Source of the DNA: Mycobacterium sp. ACS1612
Lineage (GTDB): Bacteria > Actinomycetota > Actinomycetes > Mycobacteriales > Mycobacteriaceae
Reading direction: 5' to 3'
Assembly (NCBI RefSeq): GCF_001667505.1
Contig: NZ_LZHZ01000065.1
Location: 121,295 to 185,294, forward strand
Length of the DNA stretch: 64,000 nt
Part shown: positions 32,439 through 40,254 of the stretch, piece by piece
Numbering within the stretch: the first letter of the stretch is position 1
Layout of the letters: each line of letters starts with the position of its first letter
Position numbers and translations under genes: made by a program
The notes under the pieces: model-generated
The model's input: only the letters and a program-made list of their open reading frames with translations
Databases searched by the model: none
Told to the model about the DNA's origin: nothing

Positions 32439-33908
32439 GTGAGCCGGATCGGTGCCCTTGACCTGCGCGACGCCGTGCTGGACCGGGGTTCCTTCCGCAG
32501 CTGGGACACCCCGCCCGTGGCCGTCGCCGGCAGCGAAGAATACCGCCGCGAGCTCGCCGACGCGTCGGCACGAACGGGGCTCGACGAGGCGGTGGTGACC
32601 GGCGATGGCACGGTGCTCGGCCGCAGGGTCGCTTTGGTGGTGTGCGAGTTCGACTTCCTGGCGGGCTCGATCGGGGTGGCCGCCGCCGAACGCATCACCA
32701 CCGCGGTACAGCGGGCGACGGCCGAGCGGCTGCCGCTGCTGGCGTCGCCGAGTTCGGGCGGCACCCGGATGCAGGAGGGCACCGTCGCATTCCTGCAGAT
32801 GGTCAAGATCGCCGCCGCCGTCGAACTGCACAAACAACAGCACCTGCCCTACCTCGTCTACCTTCGCCACCCGACCACGGGCGGCGTGTTCGCGTCGTGG
32901 GGGTCGCTCGGTCACGTCACCGCGGCCGAGCCTGGCGCACTGGTCGGCTTCCTCGGCCCGCGGGTGTACGAGCACCTGTACGGCGAACCGTTCCCCGCGG
33001 GTGTGCAGACCGCGGAGAACCTGCACCGGCACGGCGTCATCGACGGCGTGGTGCCGCTGGACGCGCTGCGCGCGACGCTGGACCGCACATTGACGGTGGT
33101 GGCCGATCCGGCAGGTGCACCGCCTGCGATGCCTACCGCTGATCCGATCCCGGACGTCGGGGCCTGGGCGTCGGTCGAGGCATCGCGGCGCCCCGATCGG
33201 CCCGGCGTCGGATACCTGTTGCGGCACGGCACAACTGAGCGACTGCTGCTGTCGGGCACCGAGCGCGGCGAGGCCGCCACGATGATGCTGGCCCTGGCCC
33301 GGTTCGGCGGCCAGCCTGCCGTCGTGCTCGGACAGCAGCGGGTGGTCGGAGGTCTGGTCGGCCCTGCGGCGCTGCGAGAAGCCCGGCGCGGTATGGCGTT
33401 GGCGGCGGGGTTGCGGCTGCCGCTGGTGCTCGTGATCGACACCGCGGGCCCCGCCTTGTCGACCGAGGCAGAACAGGGCGGGTTGGCCGGTGAAATCGCC
33501 CGCTGCCTGGCCGAACTCGTCACGCTGGACACCCCGACCGTTTCGGTGCTGCTCGGTCAGGGCAGCGGCGGGCCTGCGCTGGCCATGGTGCCCGCGGACA
33601 GGGTGCTGGCCGCCCTGCACGGTTGGCTGGCGCCCCTACCGCCGGAAGGCGCCAGCGCGATCGTGTACCGCGACGTCGCGCATGCGCCGGAACTGGCTGC
33701 CGCGCAGGGCATTCGATCGGCAGACCTGTTACGCGACGGAATCGTCGACGCGATCGTGCCCGAGCATCCCGACGCCGCCGACGAGCCGATGGCGTTCACC
33801 CTGAGGTTGTCGGCGACGATCGCCAACGAACTGCACACGCTGCGTTCGGTGCCCGCACATGAGCGGCTGGCGGCACGGCTTGGGCGGTACCGGCGGATCG
33901 GGCTGTGA
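32439..33908 (+). CDS. accD3: Acyl-CoA carboxylase carboxyltransferase subunit AccD3
   Basis: 489 residues from GTG at 32439, close to AccD3 of M. tuberculosis (495). It has two crotonase-like carboxyltransferase halves: the first with LLASPSSGGTRMQEGTVA and VYLRHPTTGGVFASWGSLGH, the second with GLRLPLVLVIDTAGP and VLLGQGSGGPALAMVPAD. The glycine pairs in these segments form the oxyanion holes that stabilise the biotin and acyl-CoA enolates. The protein transfers the carboxyl group from carboxybiotin to an acyl-CoA. It overlaps the following hydrolase gene by 4 bp (GTGA). Confidence 0.92.
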   Translation: MSRIGALDLRDAVLDRGSFRSWDTPPVAVAGSEEYRRELADASARTGLDEAVVTGDGTVLGRRVALVVCEFDFLAGSIGVAAAERITTAVQRATAERLPLLASPSSGGTRMQEGTVAFLQMVKIAAAVELHKQQHLPYLVYLRHPTTGGVFASWGSLGHVTAAEPGALVGFLGPRVYEHLYGEPFPAGVQTAENLHRHGVIDGVVPLDALRATLDRTLTVVADPAGAPPAMPTADPIPDVGAWASVEASRRPDRPGVGYLLRHGTTERLLLSGTERGEAATMMLALARFGGQPAVVLGQQRVVGGLVGPAALREARRGMALAAGLRLPLVLVIDTAGPALSTEAEQGGLAGEIARCLAELVTLDTPTVSVLLGQGSGGPALAMVPADRVLAALHGWLAPLPPEGASAIVYRDVAHAPELAAAQGIRSADLLRDGIVDAIVPEHPDAADEPMAFTLRLSATIANELHTLRSVPAHERLAARLGRYRRIGL

Positions 33909-34603
33909 GCCCAACGTTGCTGTTCGTGCACAGCCCGGTGGCGGGGCCGTCGACGTGGCACTACGTCGCAGAGGTGTTGCAGCAGAACGGGTTCCGGTGC
34001 CTGGTCCCTGATCTGACCGGCGTGGCGGCGGCGGGTGGGCCGTACTACCCGAAATACGCCACGGCGGCGGCCGCCGCCGTCGACGGCGAGGGTGCTGTCG
34101 CGCTCGTCGGACACAGCGCCGCGGGTGCGCTGCTGCCAGTCGTCGCCGAGGGGCTCGGCGACCGGGTACGAGCAGCGGTGTTCGTCGACGCCATGCTGCC
34201 GCAACCGGGACGCAGCTGGTTCGACACCGCGCCACCGGGGCTGGAGCGACAGTTGCGTGGCCTGGTCGACGACGGTGTGCTGCCGCCGTATCACGAATGG
34301 TTCCCACCCGGGACGCTCGCGGAACTGGTGCCCGATGCGGCGCGACGCGACCGATTGATCGGTCAGAATCCGCAGCTACCGGTGGCGTACTTCGACGAAC
34401 CGGCGCCGCCCGCACGGTTCGCGGATTCGATCGCGTGCGCGTTCGTCCGTCTCGGTGCGCCGTTCGACGCCGCCGCGGACAAAGCCGAACGGCTCGGCTG
34501 GTGGGTGACGCGTCGGGACTGGGATCACCTGCGGATGCTCAGCGATCCCGACGGGGTCGCCGACCTTATCGCGCACGCGATTTCCGCGACCCATCCCGAC
34601 TGA
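33905..34603 (+). CDS. Alpha/beta hydrolase
   Basis: 232 residues from GTG at 33905. LLFVHSPVAGPSTWHYVAEVL is the oxyanion-hole region with HS in place of HG, ALVGHSAAGALLPVVAEGL holds the nucleophile Ser in GHSAAG, and a late RRDWDHLRMLSDPD supplies the probable catalytic His. The length is short for the fold, with a minimal cap. Coupling to accD3 by 4 bp suggests a co-regulated thioesterase or esterase, but this is inferred only. Confidence 0.82.
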   Translation: MSPTLLFVHSPVAGPSTWHYVAEVLQQNGFRCLVPDLTGVAAAGGPYYPKYATAAAAAVDGEGAVALVGHSAAGALLPVVAEGLGDRVRAAVFVDAMLPQPGRSWFDTAPPGLERQLRGLVDDGVLPPYHEWFPPGTLAELVPDAARRDRLIGQNPQLPVAYFDEPAPPARFADSIACAFVRLGAPFDAAADKAERLGWWVTRRDWDHLRMLSDPDGVADLIAHAISATHPD

Positions 34604-34618
34604 TGGCATGCTGGCCTT

Positions 34619-35311
34619 GTGGCACCTGTGTTCGAGTTCGCGGGCCACTTCTGGTGGCTGATCTTCCCCTTCATGGGCGCTGTCGGCGGGGCGGTGCGCG
34701 CGGTCGCGGTGGCCAACGAGCGGCGGGCGCAGCGCCGACTCGAGCGGTACCGCATCAAGCAGCAGACCAAGGTCGCGCTCGCCGAGGCCTCCGGCCGTGC
34801 ACGCGCCAACGAAGCCGGCTACAAGCGGGAGATGGCCAAGGTGCTCGAGCGGCACAACCGCACCGACGAGCGCTGGCTCGAATACGAACTCGACATCGCG
34901 AAGCTGTTGGACTTCCCGCTGATGACCGATATGCGGGATCCGTTGACCATCGGCTTCCACAAGGCCAAGAGCCGCGCTGATCTGCTGCGGCCCGACCACG
35001 TCGACGACATCCTCGACGACCGGGCCGCGCAACTCGAATACCGGGACGCGGTAGCCGAATACGTGTCCGCGTTCGATGTCGCGGAGTCGGAGGCGATCCG
35101 GCGGCGGCGCAGTGATTTCTCCGCCGAGGCGCAGGAACGGCTGGCCCGTGGGCAGCATCTGCTGCGGCTGGCTTCGGACGAGGGGGCGACACCGCAGGAG
35201 CGGCAGAGCGCCTACACGCGGGCGCAGAAGGAGCTCGACGGGCTCATCGTGCTGCCCGCGAGGACACGATCCGGTATCGAGCGAAAGATCGCGGGCGAGA
35301 TCGAGGCTTGA
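34619..35311 (+). CDS. Hypothetical membrane-anchored helical protein
   Basis: 230 residues from GTG at 34619. One N-terminal hydrophobic segment (FAGHFWWLIFPFMGAVGGAVRAV) is followed by a highly charged, Arg/Glu/Ala-rich region that is predicted mostly helical and partly coiled coil (residues ~30-75 and ~150-228). It has no enzymatic motif I recognise. It looks like an actinobacterial protein of unknown function anchored on the cytosolic face. It lies 15 bp after the hydrolase gene and converges on the 82-aa gene. Confidence 0.75.
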   Translation: MAPVFEFAGHFWWLIFPFMGAVGGAVRAVAVANERRAQRRLERYRIKQQTKVALAEASGRARANEAGYKREMAKVLERHNRTDERWLEYELDIAKLLDFPLMTDMRDPLTIGFHKAKSRADLLRPDHVDDILDDRAAQLEYRDAVAEYVSAFDVAESEAIRRRRSDFSAEAQERLARGQHLLRLASDEGATPQERQSAYTRAQKELDGLIVLPARTRSGIERKIAGEIEA

Positions 35312-35316
35312 CCGTT

Positions 35317-35565
35317 TCAACCGCCCAATTCGTTGACCGCGGCGTCGAGTTGAGCGGCCTGTTCGGCGATGTCGTGGTCCGACGGCGCGTCACCCAATCG
35401 CTTCACCAAGTCCTCGCGCGAGACGACTTCCAGCGCGCCGCGGTACTGCTCCGCCGCGAGTTGCCCCGCGCCGATCACCTCCGTCCGCCCCTCCACCAAC
35501 ACCAGCACGGCGTTGGCATCGTCGGCTTGTAACAGGCGTCGCACGTCGTCGGTCGAGATGGTCAT
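35317..35565 (-). CDS. 82-aa hypothetical protein
   Basis: 82 residues (MTISTDDVRRLLQADDANAVL...), acidic and soluble with a small alpha/beta pattern: a repeated LVLVEGRTEVIGAG strand-turn and a C-terminal helix IAEQAAQLDAAVNEL. No family is recognised. It lies 3 bp after the 149-aa membrane protein, in the same orientation as the TetR gene, so it is probably the last gene of that small operon. Confidence 0.7.
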   Translation of the reverse strand: MTISTDDVRRLLQADDANAVLVLVEGRTEVIGAGQLAAEQYRGALEVVSREDLVKRLGDAPSDHDIAEQAAQLDAAVNELGG

Positions 35566-35568
35566 GGC

Positions 35569-36018
35569 TCAGCTATACCCCACCAGCGCGGCAAGCATCG
35601 CGGCGGACGTAACCACGTCGAACGGCAGACGCAGCAGGCTGCGGCGGGTCCAGCGGACCGCGGACGCCTCGTCGACGGTCGCGGGGTCGGCCTTCTCGAA
35701 CGCCAACGCCTTGGGGATGAAGTACGCCAACGACCACACCCGCATGACGACGTGGCTGGCCAACGCGACCAGCAGGGCGGCCCGCGCGTCGACGTCGTGC
35801 CAGGCCGCCACCAGCGCGACGATCAGCAGCACCTCGAAGATCGTGTGCGCGGGCAGCCAGAACCTCGTGCGAAAGACGCCGCCGTTGCGGGGCTGGATGA
35901 TGCCGGGCCGCTTGGGCCACGCCGGGTCGACGACGAGAACCTCGTACAGGCCTCCGCCGAGCGTGACGCAGCCCGCGAGGGTGGTGAGGGCGATTAGGAC
36001 GAGAGTCGGGGTCCACAT
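35569..36018 (-). CDS. 149-aa four-helix membrane protein
   Basis: 149 residues from ATG at 36018, preferred to a TTG at 36027. Four hydrophobic segments are visible (~3-24, 54-72, 78-98, 128-148), with the polar loop VVDPAWPKRPGIIQPRNGGVFRTRFWLPAHT after the first. The length and pattern resemble small DUF1772-like membrane proteins, though I cannot confirm the family. It lies 9 bp after the TetR gene and probably shares its promoter, so it may export or respond to the same ligand. Confidence 0.72.
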   Translation of the reverse strand: MWTPTLVLIALTTLAGCVTLGGGLYEVLVVDPAWPKRPGIIQPRNGGVFRTRFWLPAHTIFEVLLIVALVAAWHDVDARAALLVALASHVVMRVWSLAYFIPKALAFEKADPATVDEASAVRWTRRSLLRLPFDVVTSAAMLAALVGYS

Positions 36019-36027
36019 CACCGCCAA

Positions 36028-36573
36028 TTATTGCGGGCCGGTCAGATAGCGCTGGATGGTCGGGCCCAGCCAGGCGACCACCTCGTCGTGGGACATGGCC
36101 GTCACCGGCGGCAGCCGCAGCACATAGCGGCACAGCGCCAGACCCAGCATCTGGGTGGCGATCAACCCGGTGCGCCGAGGTGCGTCGTCGGCGTTGATCT
36201 TGGTGATCGCGGGTAACAGCTGGCCGGCGAAGATCTCCTGCATGCGTTGCGCCGCTTCGGCATTCGTCGTGCTCGATCGCAACAGCACGACCAGGGCCTC
36301 GTCGCGTTCCCAGCGATCCATGAAGTAGCCGACCAACTGCGGACCGAGTTGGTCGTGCTCGGCGGTGGCGAAGTCGGGCAGCTGCAGGTCGAAGTCGGCC
36401 GCCGCCGCGAACAACTGGTCTTTGTTGCCGAAGTAGCGCATCACCATCGACGGGTCGATGTTGGCGTCGGCGGCGATGGCCCGGATGGTGGCGCGCTCGT
36501 AGCCGGACTCGGCGAACCGCTGCCTGGCCGCGGCCAGGATCACTTCCTTCGTTTCGGCTGACGATCGACGCAT
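36028..36573 (-). CDS. TetR-family regulator of the flavin monooxygenase
   Basis: 181 residues from ATG at 36573; the upstream continuation of the frame is antisense to the monooxygenase. The N-terminal HTH reads ILAAARQRFAESGYERATIRAIAADANIDPSMVMRYFGNKDQLFAAA, a textbook TetR domain. It diverges from the monooxygenase at 36667, and the 93 bp between them hold repeats with ATGCCAAC/GTTGGCAT arms that are probably its operators. It likely represses the monooxygenase and its own small operon. Confidence 0.9.
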   Translation of the reverse strand: MRRSSAETKEVILAAARQRFAESGYERATIRAIAADANIDPSMVMRYFGNKDQLFAAAADFDLQLPDFATAEHDQLGPQLVGYFMDRWERDEALVVLLRSSTTNAEAAQRMQEIFAGQLLPAITKINADDAPRRTGLIATQMLGLALCRYVLRLPPVTAMSHDEVVAWLGPTIQRYLTGPQ

Positions 36574-36587
36574 GCCAACAAGTGTAG

Positions 36588-36603
36588 GCCAACAAGTGTT
36601 GAC
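36588..36603. promoter_or_regulatory. TetR operator, proximal to the regulator
   Basis: GCCAACAAGTGTTGAC has arms GCCAAC and GTTGAC (one mismatch) around AAGT. A third, weaker copy (ATGCCAACAAGTGTAGGC) sits at 36572-36589 over the regulator start. Confidence 0.6.
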
Positions 36604-36628
36604 ATCGCCGATGGGCGCGCGCATAGTT

Positions 36629-36648
36629 ATGCCAACAAGCGTTGGCAT
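36629..36648. promoter_or_regulatory. TetR operator, proximal to the monooxygenase
   Basis: ATGCCAACAAGCGTTGGCAT has perfect 8-bp arms ATGCCAAC/GTTGGCAT around AAGC and lies 18 bp before the monooxygenase start codon at 36667. The core repeats at 36588, about 41 bp upstream. Confidence 0.75.
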
Positions 36649-36666
36649 ACGACCAAAGGAGAGGAA

Positions 36667-37806
36667 ATGACCGACACCGATGTACTCGTCGTAGGGGCAG
36701 GCCCGAGCGGGCTCGCGTTGGCCGCGTCGCTGGTCACGAAGGGTGTGAGCACCACAGTGGTGGACCGGCAGGCCGCGGGTGCCAACACGTCGCGCGCCGC
36801 GGTGGTCAATGCCCGGACGCTCGAGGTGCTCGACGACCTCGACGTGTCCCGCAGGCTGGTCAAGGAAGGCATCCAGGCGCCGCGGTTCACGATCCGCGAC
36901 GGGCGGCGCACGCTGATTCCGGTCGACTTCTCGGGGCTGCCGACCGAGTACCCGTACTCGCTGATGGTGCCGCAGTCGACGACGGAGAGGTTGCTGCTCG
37001 ATCGGCTGACCGAACTGGGCGGCACGGTGATCCGGCCGAAGACCCTGACCGCGGTGGCGCAGGATGCCGACGGGGTGAGCGCCACGTTCGACGACGGTGA
37101 GGTGATCCGGGCGCGTTATCTCGTCGGCGCCGACGGCATTCACAGCATCGTGCGCGAGCAGGCAGGCATCGGCTTTCACGGCGGCGAATATCAGGAGTCG
37201 TTCGTGCTGGCCGATGTCCGGTTGCGCGGCGAGGCGCCGACCGACGAGGTCATCCTATTCTGGGCCACGGCGGGGATGACGGTGGTGGCGCCGCTGCCGG
37301 GCGACATCTTCCGCATCGTGGCACCGGTCGTCGACGCCCCTGAGCAGCCGTCGGCGGCGTTCATTCAGCAACTTCTCGACGAGCGCGGACTTGGCACGGG
37401 CCGGATGGTCGTCACCGAGGTTGTCTGGGGCTCGCGGTTCCGGATCCACCATCGGGTCGCCGACACGTACCGGGCCGGACGCCTGGTGTTGGCAGGTGAC
37501 GCCGCGCATGTGCACAGCCCCGCCGGAGGGCAGGGCATGAACCTGGGTATTCAGGACGCCGTTGCACTGGCCGACGCGCTGGCCGCGGTGCTCGACGGCG
37601 CACCTGAGCGGGTGCTCGACGAGTACAGCGCGGCACGGCGTCCGATCGCGCAGCAGGTCGTCGAAATGACCGACAAGCTAACGCGTTTGGCGACGCTGCC
37701 GCGATCGGTGCGGCCGATCCGCAACACCGTGATCAGCCTGGCGGGCCGAGTTCCTGCGGCGCAGCGCGCGGTGGCGTGGCGGCTCAGCGGGCTGGCGAAC
37801 CGCTGA
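36667..37806 (+). CDS. FAD-dependent aromatic monooxygenase (PHBH fold)
   Basis: 379 residues after a GGAGAGG ribosome site. The three PHBH-family motifs are all there: LVVGAGPSGLALAASL (GxGxxG), ARYLVGADGIHSIVRE (DG motif) and RLVLAGDAAHVHSPAGGQGMNLGIQDA (GD motif). Such enzymes hydroxylate phenols or related substrates with NAD(P)H and oxygen, or inactivate drugs such as tetracyclines and rifamycins. The C-terminal thioredoxin-like domain of phenol hydroxylases is absent, as is normal at this length. Divergence from a TetR gene with shared operators suggests induction by an aromatic or xenobiotic ligand. Confidence 0.9.
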   Translation: MTDTDVLVVGAGPSGLALAASLVTKGVSTTVVDRQAAGANTSRAAVVNARTLEVLDDLDVSRRLVKEGIQAPRFTIRDGRRTLIPVDFSGLPTEYPYSLMVPQSTTERLLLDRLTELGGTVIRPKTLTAVAQDADGVSATFDDGEVIRARYLVGADGIHSIVREQAGIGFHGGEYQESFVLADVRLRGEAPTDEVILFWATAGMTVVAPLPGDIFRIVAPVVDAPEQPSAAFIQQLLDERGLGTGRMVVTEVVWGSRFRIHHRVADTYRAGRLVLAGDAAHVHSPAGGQGMNLGIQDAVALADALAAVLDGAPERVLDEYSAARRPIAQQVVEMTDKLTRLATLPRSVRPIRNTVISLAGRVPAAQRAVAWRLSGLANR

Positions 37807-38203
37807 TCCGTTCGGCGTTCGCGCGGGTGCGGTAGAACAACACCGCCATCGCGACGGCGGCCTCGACCGCCGCGATGCCCGTCGCCAGACCCATCAGTGT
37901 GGATTGCTGCGCCATGGCGGGCATGGGCATGTCGTGGTGGTGGGCCGGCATCGGCAGATGCACCGCGATCATCGCGATGTTCATCAGGCCCACCACGCAC
38001 CACGCCCGGATCGACCCGCGCATCCACAGGTCGCGGGCGCAATACCCGCAGGCGACGATCATCGCGGCCAGCAGGCCCGCCGTCAGCACGTTCGACGCGT
38101 GACCCAGCATCGCGGCGTGCAATCCCGCCGACGTCAGGGCCAGCACCGCGCACGCCCGTCGCCCGAGGGTGGCGGACGTGGCGGTGAGCATCTCACTCCT
38201 CAT
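37784..38203 (-). CDS. Membrane protein with His/Met-rich loop
   Basis: 139 residues with four predicted membrane segments. Between the third and fourth is the loop PMPAHHHDMPMPAM, a short run of His and Met of the kind that binds copper. It lies downstream of the copper amine oxidase on the same strand, 116 bp from its stop, with a 59-bp palindromic repeat between them. A role in copper supply to the amine oxidase is possible but inferred from proximity and composition. Its stop overlaps the monooxygenase convergently by 23 bp. Confidence 0.72.
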   Translation of the reverse strand: MRSEMLTATSATLGRRACAVLALTSAGLHAAMLGHASNVLTAGLLAAMIVACGYCARDLWMRGSIRAWCVVGLMNIAMIAVHLPMPAHHHDMPMPAMAQQSTLMGLATGIAAVEAAVAMAVLFYRTRANAERISGSPAR

Positions 38204-38247
38204 ACAGGTACAGACACATCAAACGAACAAAACTCATCCCTCTTGCA

Positions 38248-38306
38248 CCGAAACGGCATTCCGGTACGCCTTTTCTCGCACTTTCCGTGCTGGAATGCCG
38301 TTTCGG
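38248..38306. repeat. 59-bp palindromic repeat, copy 1
   Basis: Inverted arms CCGAAACGGCATTCC (38248-38262) and GGAATGCCGTTTCGG (38292-38306) surround a 29-base spacer. The same arms and nearly the same spacer occur at 46647-46705. This copy starts 14 bp after the amine oxidase stop codon, so it may act as a transcript-end hairpin or REP/MITE-like element. Confidence 0.85.
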
Positions 38307-38319
38307 CGCATCTCTGAGG

Positions 38320-40254
38320 TCAATCGTCGCAGCAATGGGCCCGCGGCGCAGCCGGAACGTTCAACGCCGGATTACGGTCGAAGAAGCCCTGCGGTTTGAG
38401 CTTGAAGCCGGCGTAGTCGACCGGCATCACCGGCCAGTCCTCCGGGCGCGGGAAATGTGTGAGCCCGAAGGTGTGCCACACGACAATGTCCTCGCCGTCG
38501 ATGCTGCGGTCAGCCGCGGTGAATGCCGGCAGGCCCGCCCCGCCGGGATGCTGGTTGACGAACTGGCCCGCCGAATACCGTTCGGCCGGATCGTATTTCG
38601 TCACCCACAAGTGCTTCGTGGCGAACGCGGCGCGCTGGGCGATCGAGCTGGACGGGTCGGCGAGCAGCACCGGCTGGCCCTCCGGATACAGCGCGTAGCC
38701 GACGTCCTGACCCAGCCGATTCTGCTTGGTCGGGTTGGTGATGTGCCACACCCGCGCCTTGAGGTTGTCGGCCACCCGCTTGGCATCCGACTCGCGGGTC
38801 AGTTTGGTCTTCTGCGCTCGGAACGCGTTGCCCCACGGGTTGTCCGGCCCGATCGGCACCGGAACCGCGTCGACCTCCTCGACGACGTTGACATTGCCGT
38901 CGACCGCCATGTCCAGGCGCGCGGAGAACAGGTGCTGGTGGAAGGGCGCACCGAGACCGGGCGCCATCTCTGTCGCGAACCCGTCCGGTCCGCGATACGC
39001 CGAGGTGAACACGATGCCGGTCGCCTTGGCCTCGAGTTGGATCGTGCCGTCGAGGTAGAGATACCAGTAGAAGCCGTAGTCGTAGTTGCCGATGGTCAGG
39101 AAGAAGGAGATCACCAGTCGGCGGGACCGACGGGTCTCGGCCATACCGTTGAACATGTCGGTGTGCTTCCACAGCACGCCGAAGTCCTCCTCGTGCAGGC
39201 AGATCGCATGCTTGAGCACCCGTGGCTCACCGCGCTCGTCGGCGATCGTCACGTCGAAATACTTGATCTCGCCGAGGCAGTCGCAGCCCAGTTCCAGTGA
39301 GTTCGTGTAGCGGCCGAACAGATACTCGCCCTGGTCGAAGTAGTTCTGCCAGTAGCGCACCGGCGACGGGTCGGCGTAGGGCACCACCATCTCCGCGATC
39401 GACGCGCGGTACACCACCGGGCGACCACCGATCGCGACCTGGTGCAGCGTCAATCCCTCGCGGATGTCGAACCCGAACCTGAATGTCCAATCCGCCCAGG
39501 TGATTTGGTTACCGTCGACCGAGAAGCTCGGCCCTTCGGGCTGGCTGATCTCGATGGGCTTGAGGTCGGTGCGCGCTAAAACCGCGTGCGGTTCGGCGTT
39601 CCACTCCCCTCGTTCGGCGGGTACCGGCAGGTCGAGTTCGTCGATGACCTTCGTGACGCGCCGCGCGGTCAGGTCGACGTATGCGACGACGCCGTCGATC
39701 GGATGCGCCCACGGCAGGTCGGCCGCGTCGTACTGGTAGAACGCCAGCACCCGCACCACTCGCCTGCCGACCTCGTCCTCGTGCCCGAACACCCCTGCGG
39801 ACAACGGGACGGCGCGCACATCGGTCGGGTTGAGGTCGCGCTTCTCCATTGCCGCAAGCCATTCTGGGCTTTCGAGCAGGAACGCCTCGATATCCTCGAA
39901 CTCCTGGTCGAGGATCGGGACGTGCCCATCGGTCCCAGCGTCGATCGACTGTTGGGTCACGACGCAGTCGCCGGTGACCGACACCACGAGGTCGGTGCCG
40001 AGTCCGGTCGCCCTGTCCAGCAAGAGAACTCGGGCGCGCCGCTCGATCGGGTCACCGGGTTTGAACGCCAGCACGGTGTCCTTGCGCGGTTCATCGAGCG
40101 CGGTGTAGACGAACCGGACGTTCTCGCCGAGCAGACCGTGGCCGTCGACGATGCGGCGCACTGCCCGGATCTCGTCGGCCGTCAGTGGGGTCAACGGGTG
40201 ATCCGGGGCCGCAGAGGCGGTCTGGTCGACGGTCTCGATGGTGGCGGTGCTCAT
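38320..40254 (-). CDS. Copper amine oxidase (TPQ enzyme)
   Basis: 644 residues from ATG at 40254, preceded by AAGGAG; an earlier in-frame extension is antisense to the permease. The topaquinone precursor is Tyr391 in TIGNYDYG (consensus N-Y-D/E-Y), the catalytic base is Asp307 in YFDQGEY, and the copper ligands are H439 and H441 (FHQHLFSARLDM) with H600 in GLTHFPRPEDWPVMP. The enzyme oxidises primary amines such as tyramine or phenylethylamine to aldehydes with release of ammonia and peroxide. The permease upstream overlaps by 4 bp and an aldehyde dehydrogenase follows the same control region. No signal peptide is seen, so it is cytosolic. Confidence 0.95.
   Translation of the reverse strand: MSTATIETVDQTASAAPDHPLTPLTADEIRAVRRIVDGHGLLGENVRFVYTALDEPRKDTVLAFKPGDPIERRARVLLLDRATGLGTDLVVSVTGDCVVTQQSIDAGTDGHVPILDQEFEDIEAFLLESPEWLAAMEKRDLNPTDVRAVPLSAGVFGHEDEVGRRVVRVLAFYQYDAADLPWAHPIDGVVAYVDLTARRVTKVIDELDLPVPAERGEWNAEPHAVLARTDLKPIEISQPEGPSFSVDGNQITWADWTFRFGFDIREGLTLHQVAIGGRPVVYRASIAEMVVPYADPSPVRYWQNYFDQGEYLFGRYTNSLELGCDCLGEIKYFDVTIADERGEPRVLKHAICLHEEDFGVLWKHTDMFNGMAETRRSRRLVISFFLTIGNYDYGFYWYLYLDGTIQLEAKATGIVFTSAYRGPDGFATEMAPGLGAPFHQHLFSARLDMAVDGNVNVVEEVDAVPVPIGPDNPWGNAFRAQKTKLTRESDAKRVADNLKARVWHITNPTKQNRLGQDVGYALYPEGQPVLLADPSSSIAQRAAFATKHLWVTKYDPAERYSAGQFVNQHPGGAGLPAFTAADRSIDGEDIVVWHTFGLTHFPRPEDWPVMPVDYAGFKLKPQGFFDRNPALNVPAAPRAHCCDD

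Noticed and set aside
36574..37179. A long N-terminal extension of the TetR gene at 36028
   Set aside because: The added residues are antisense to the flavin monooxygenase and would cover the operator region; the HTH begins just after ATG 36573.
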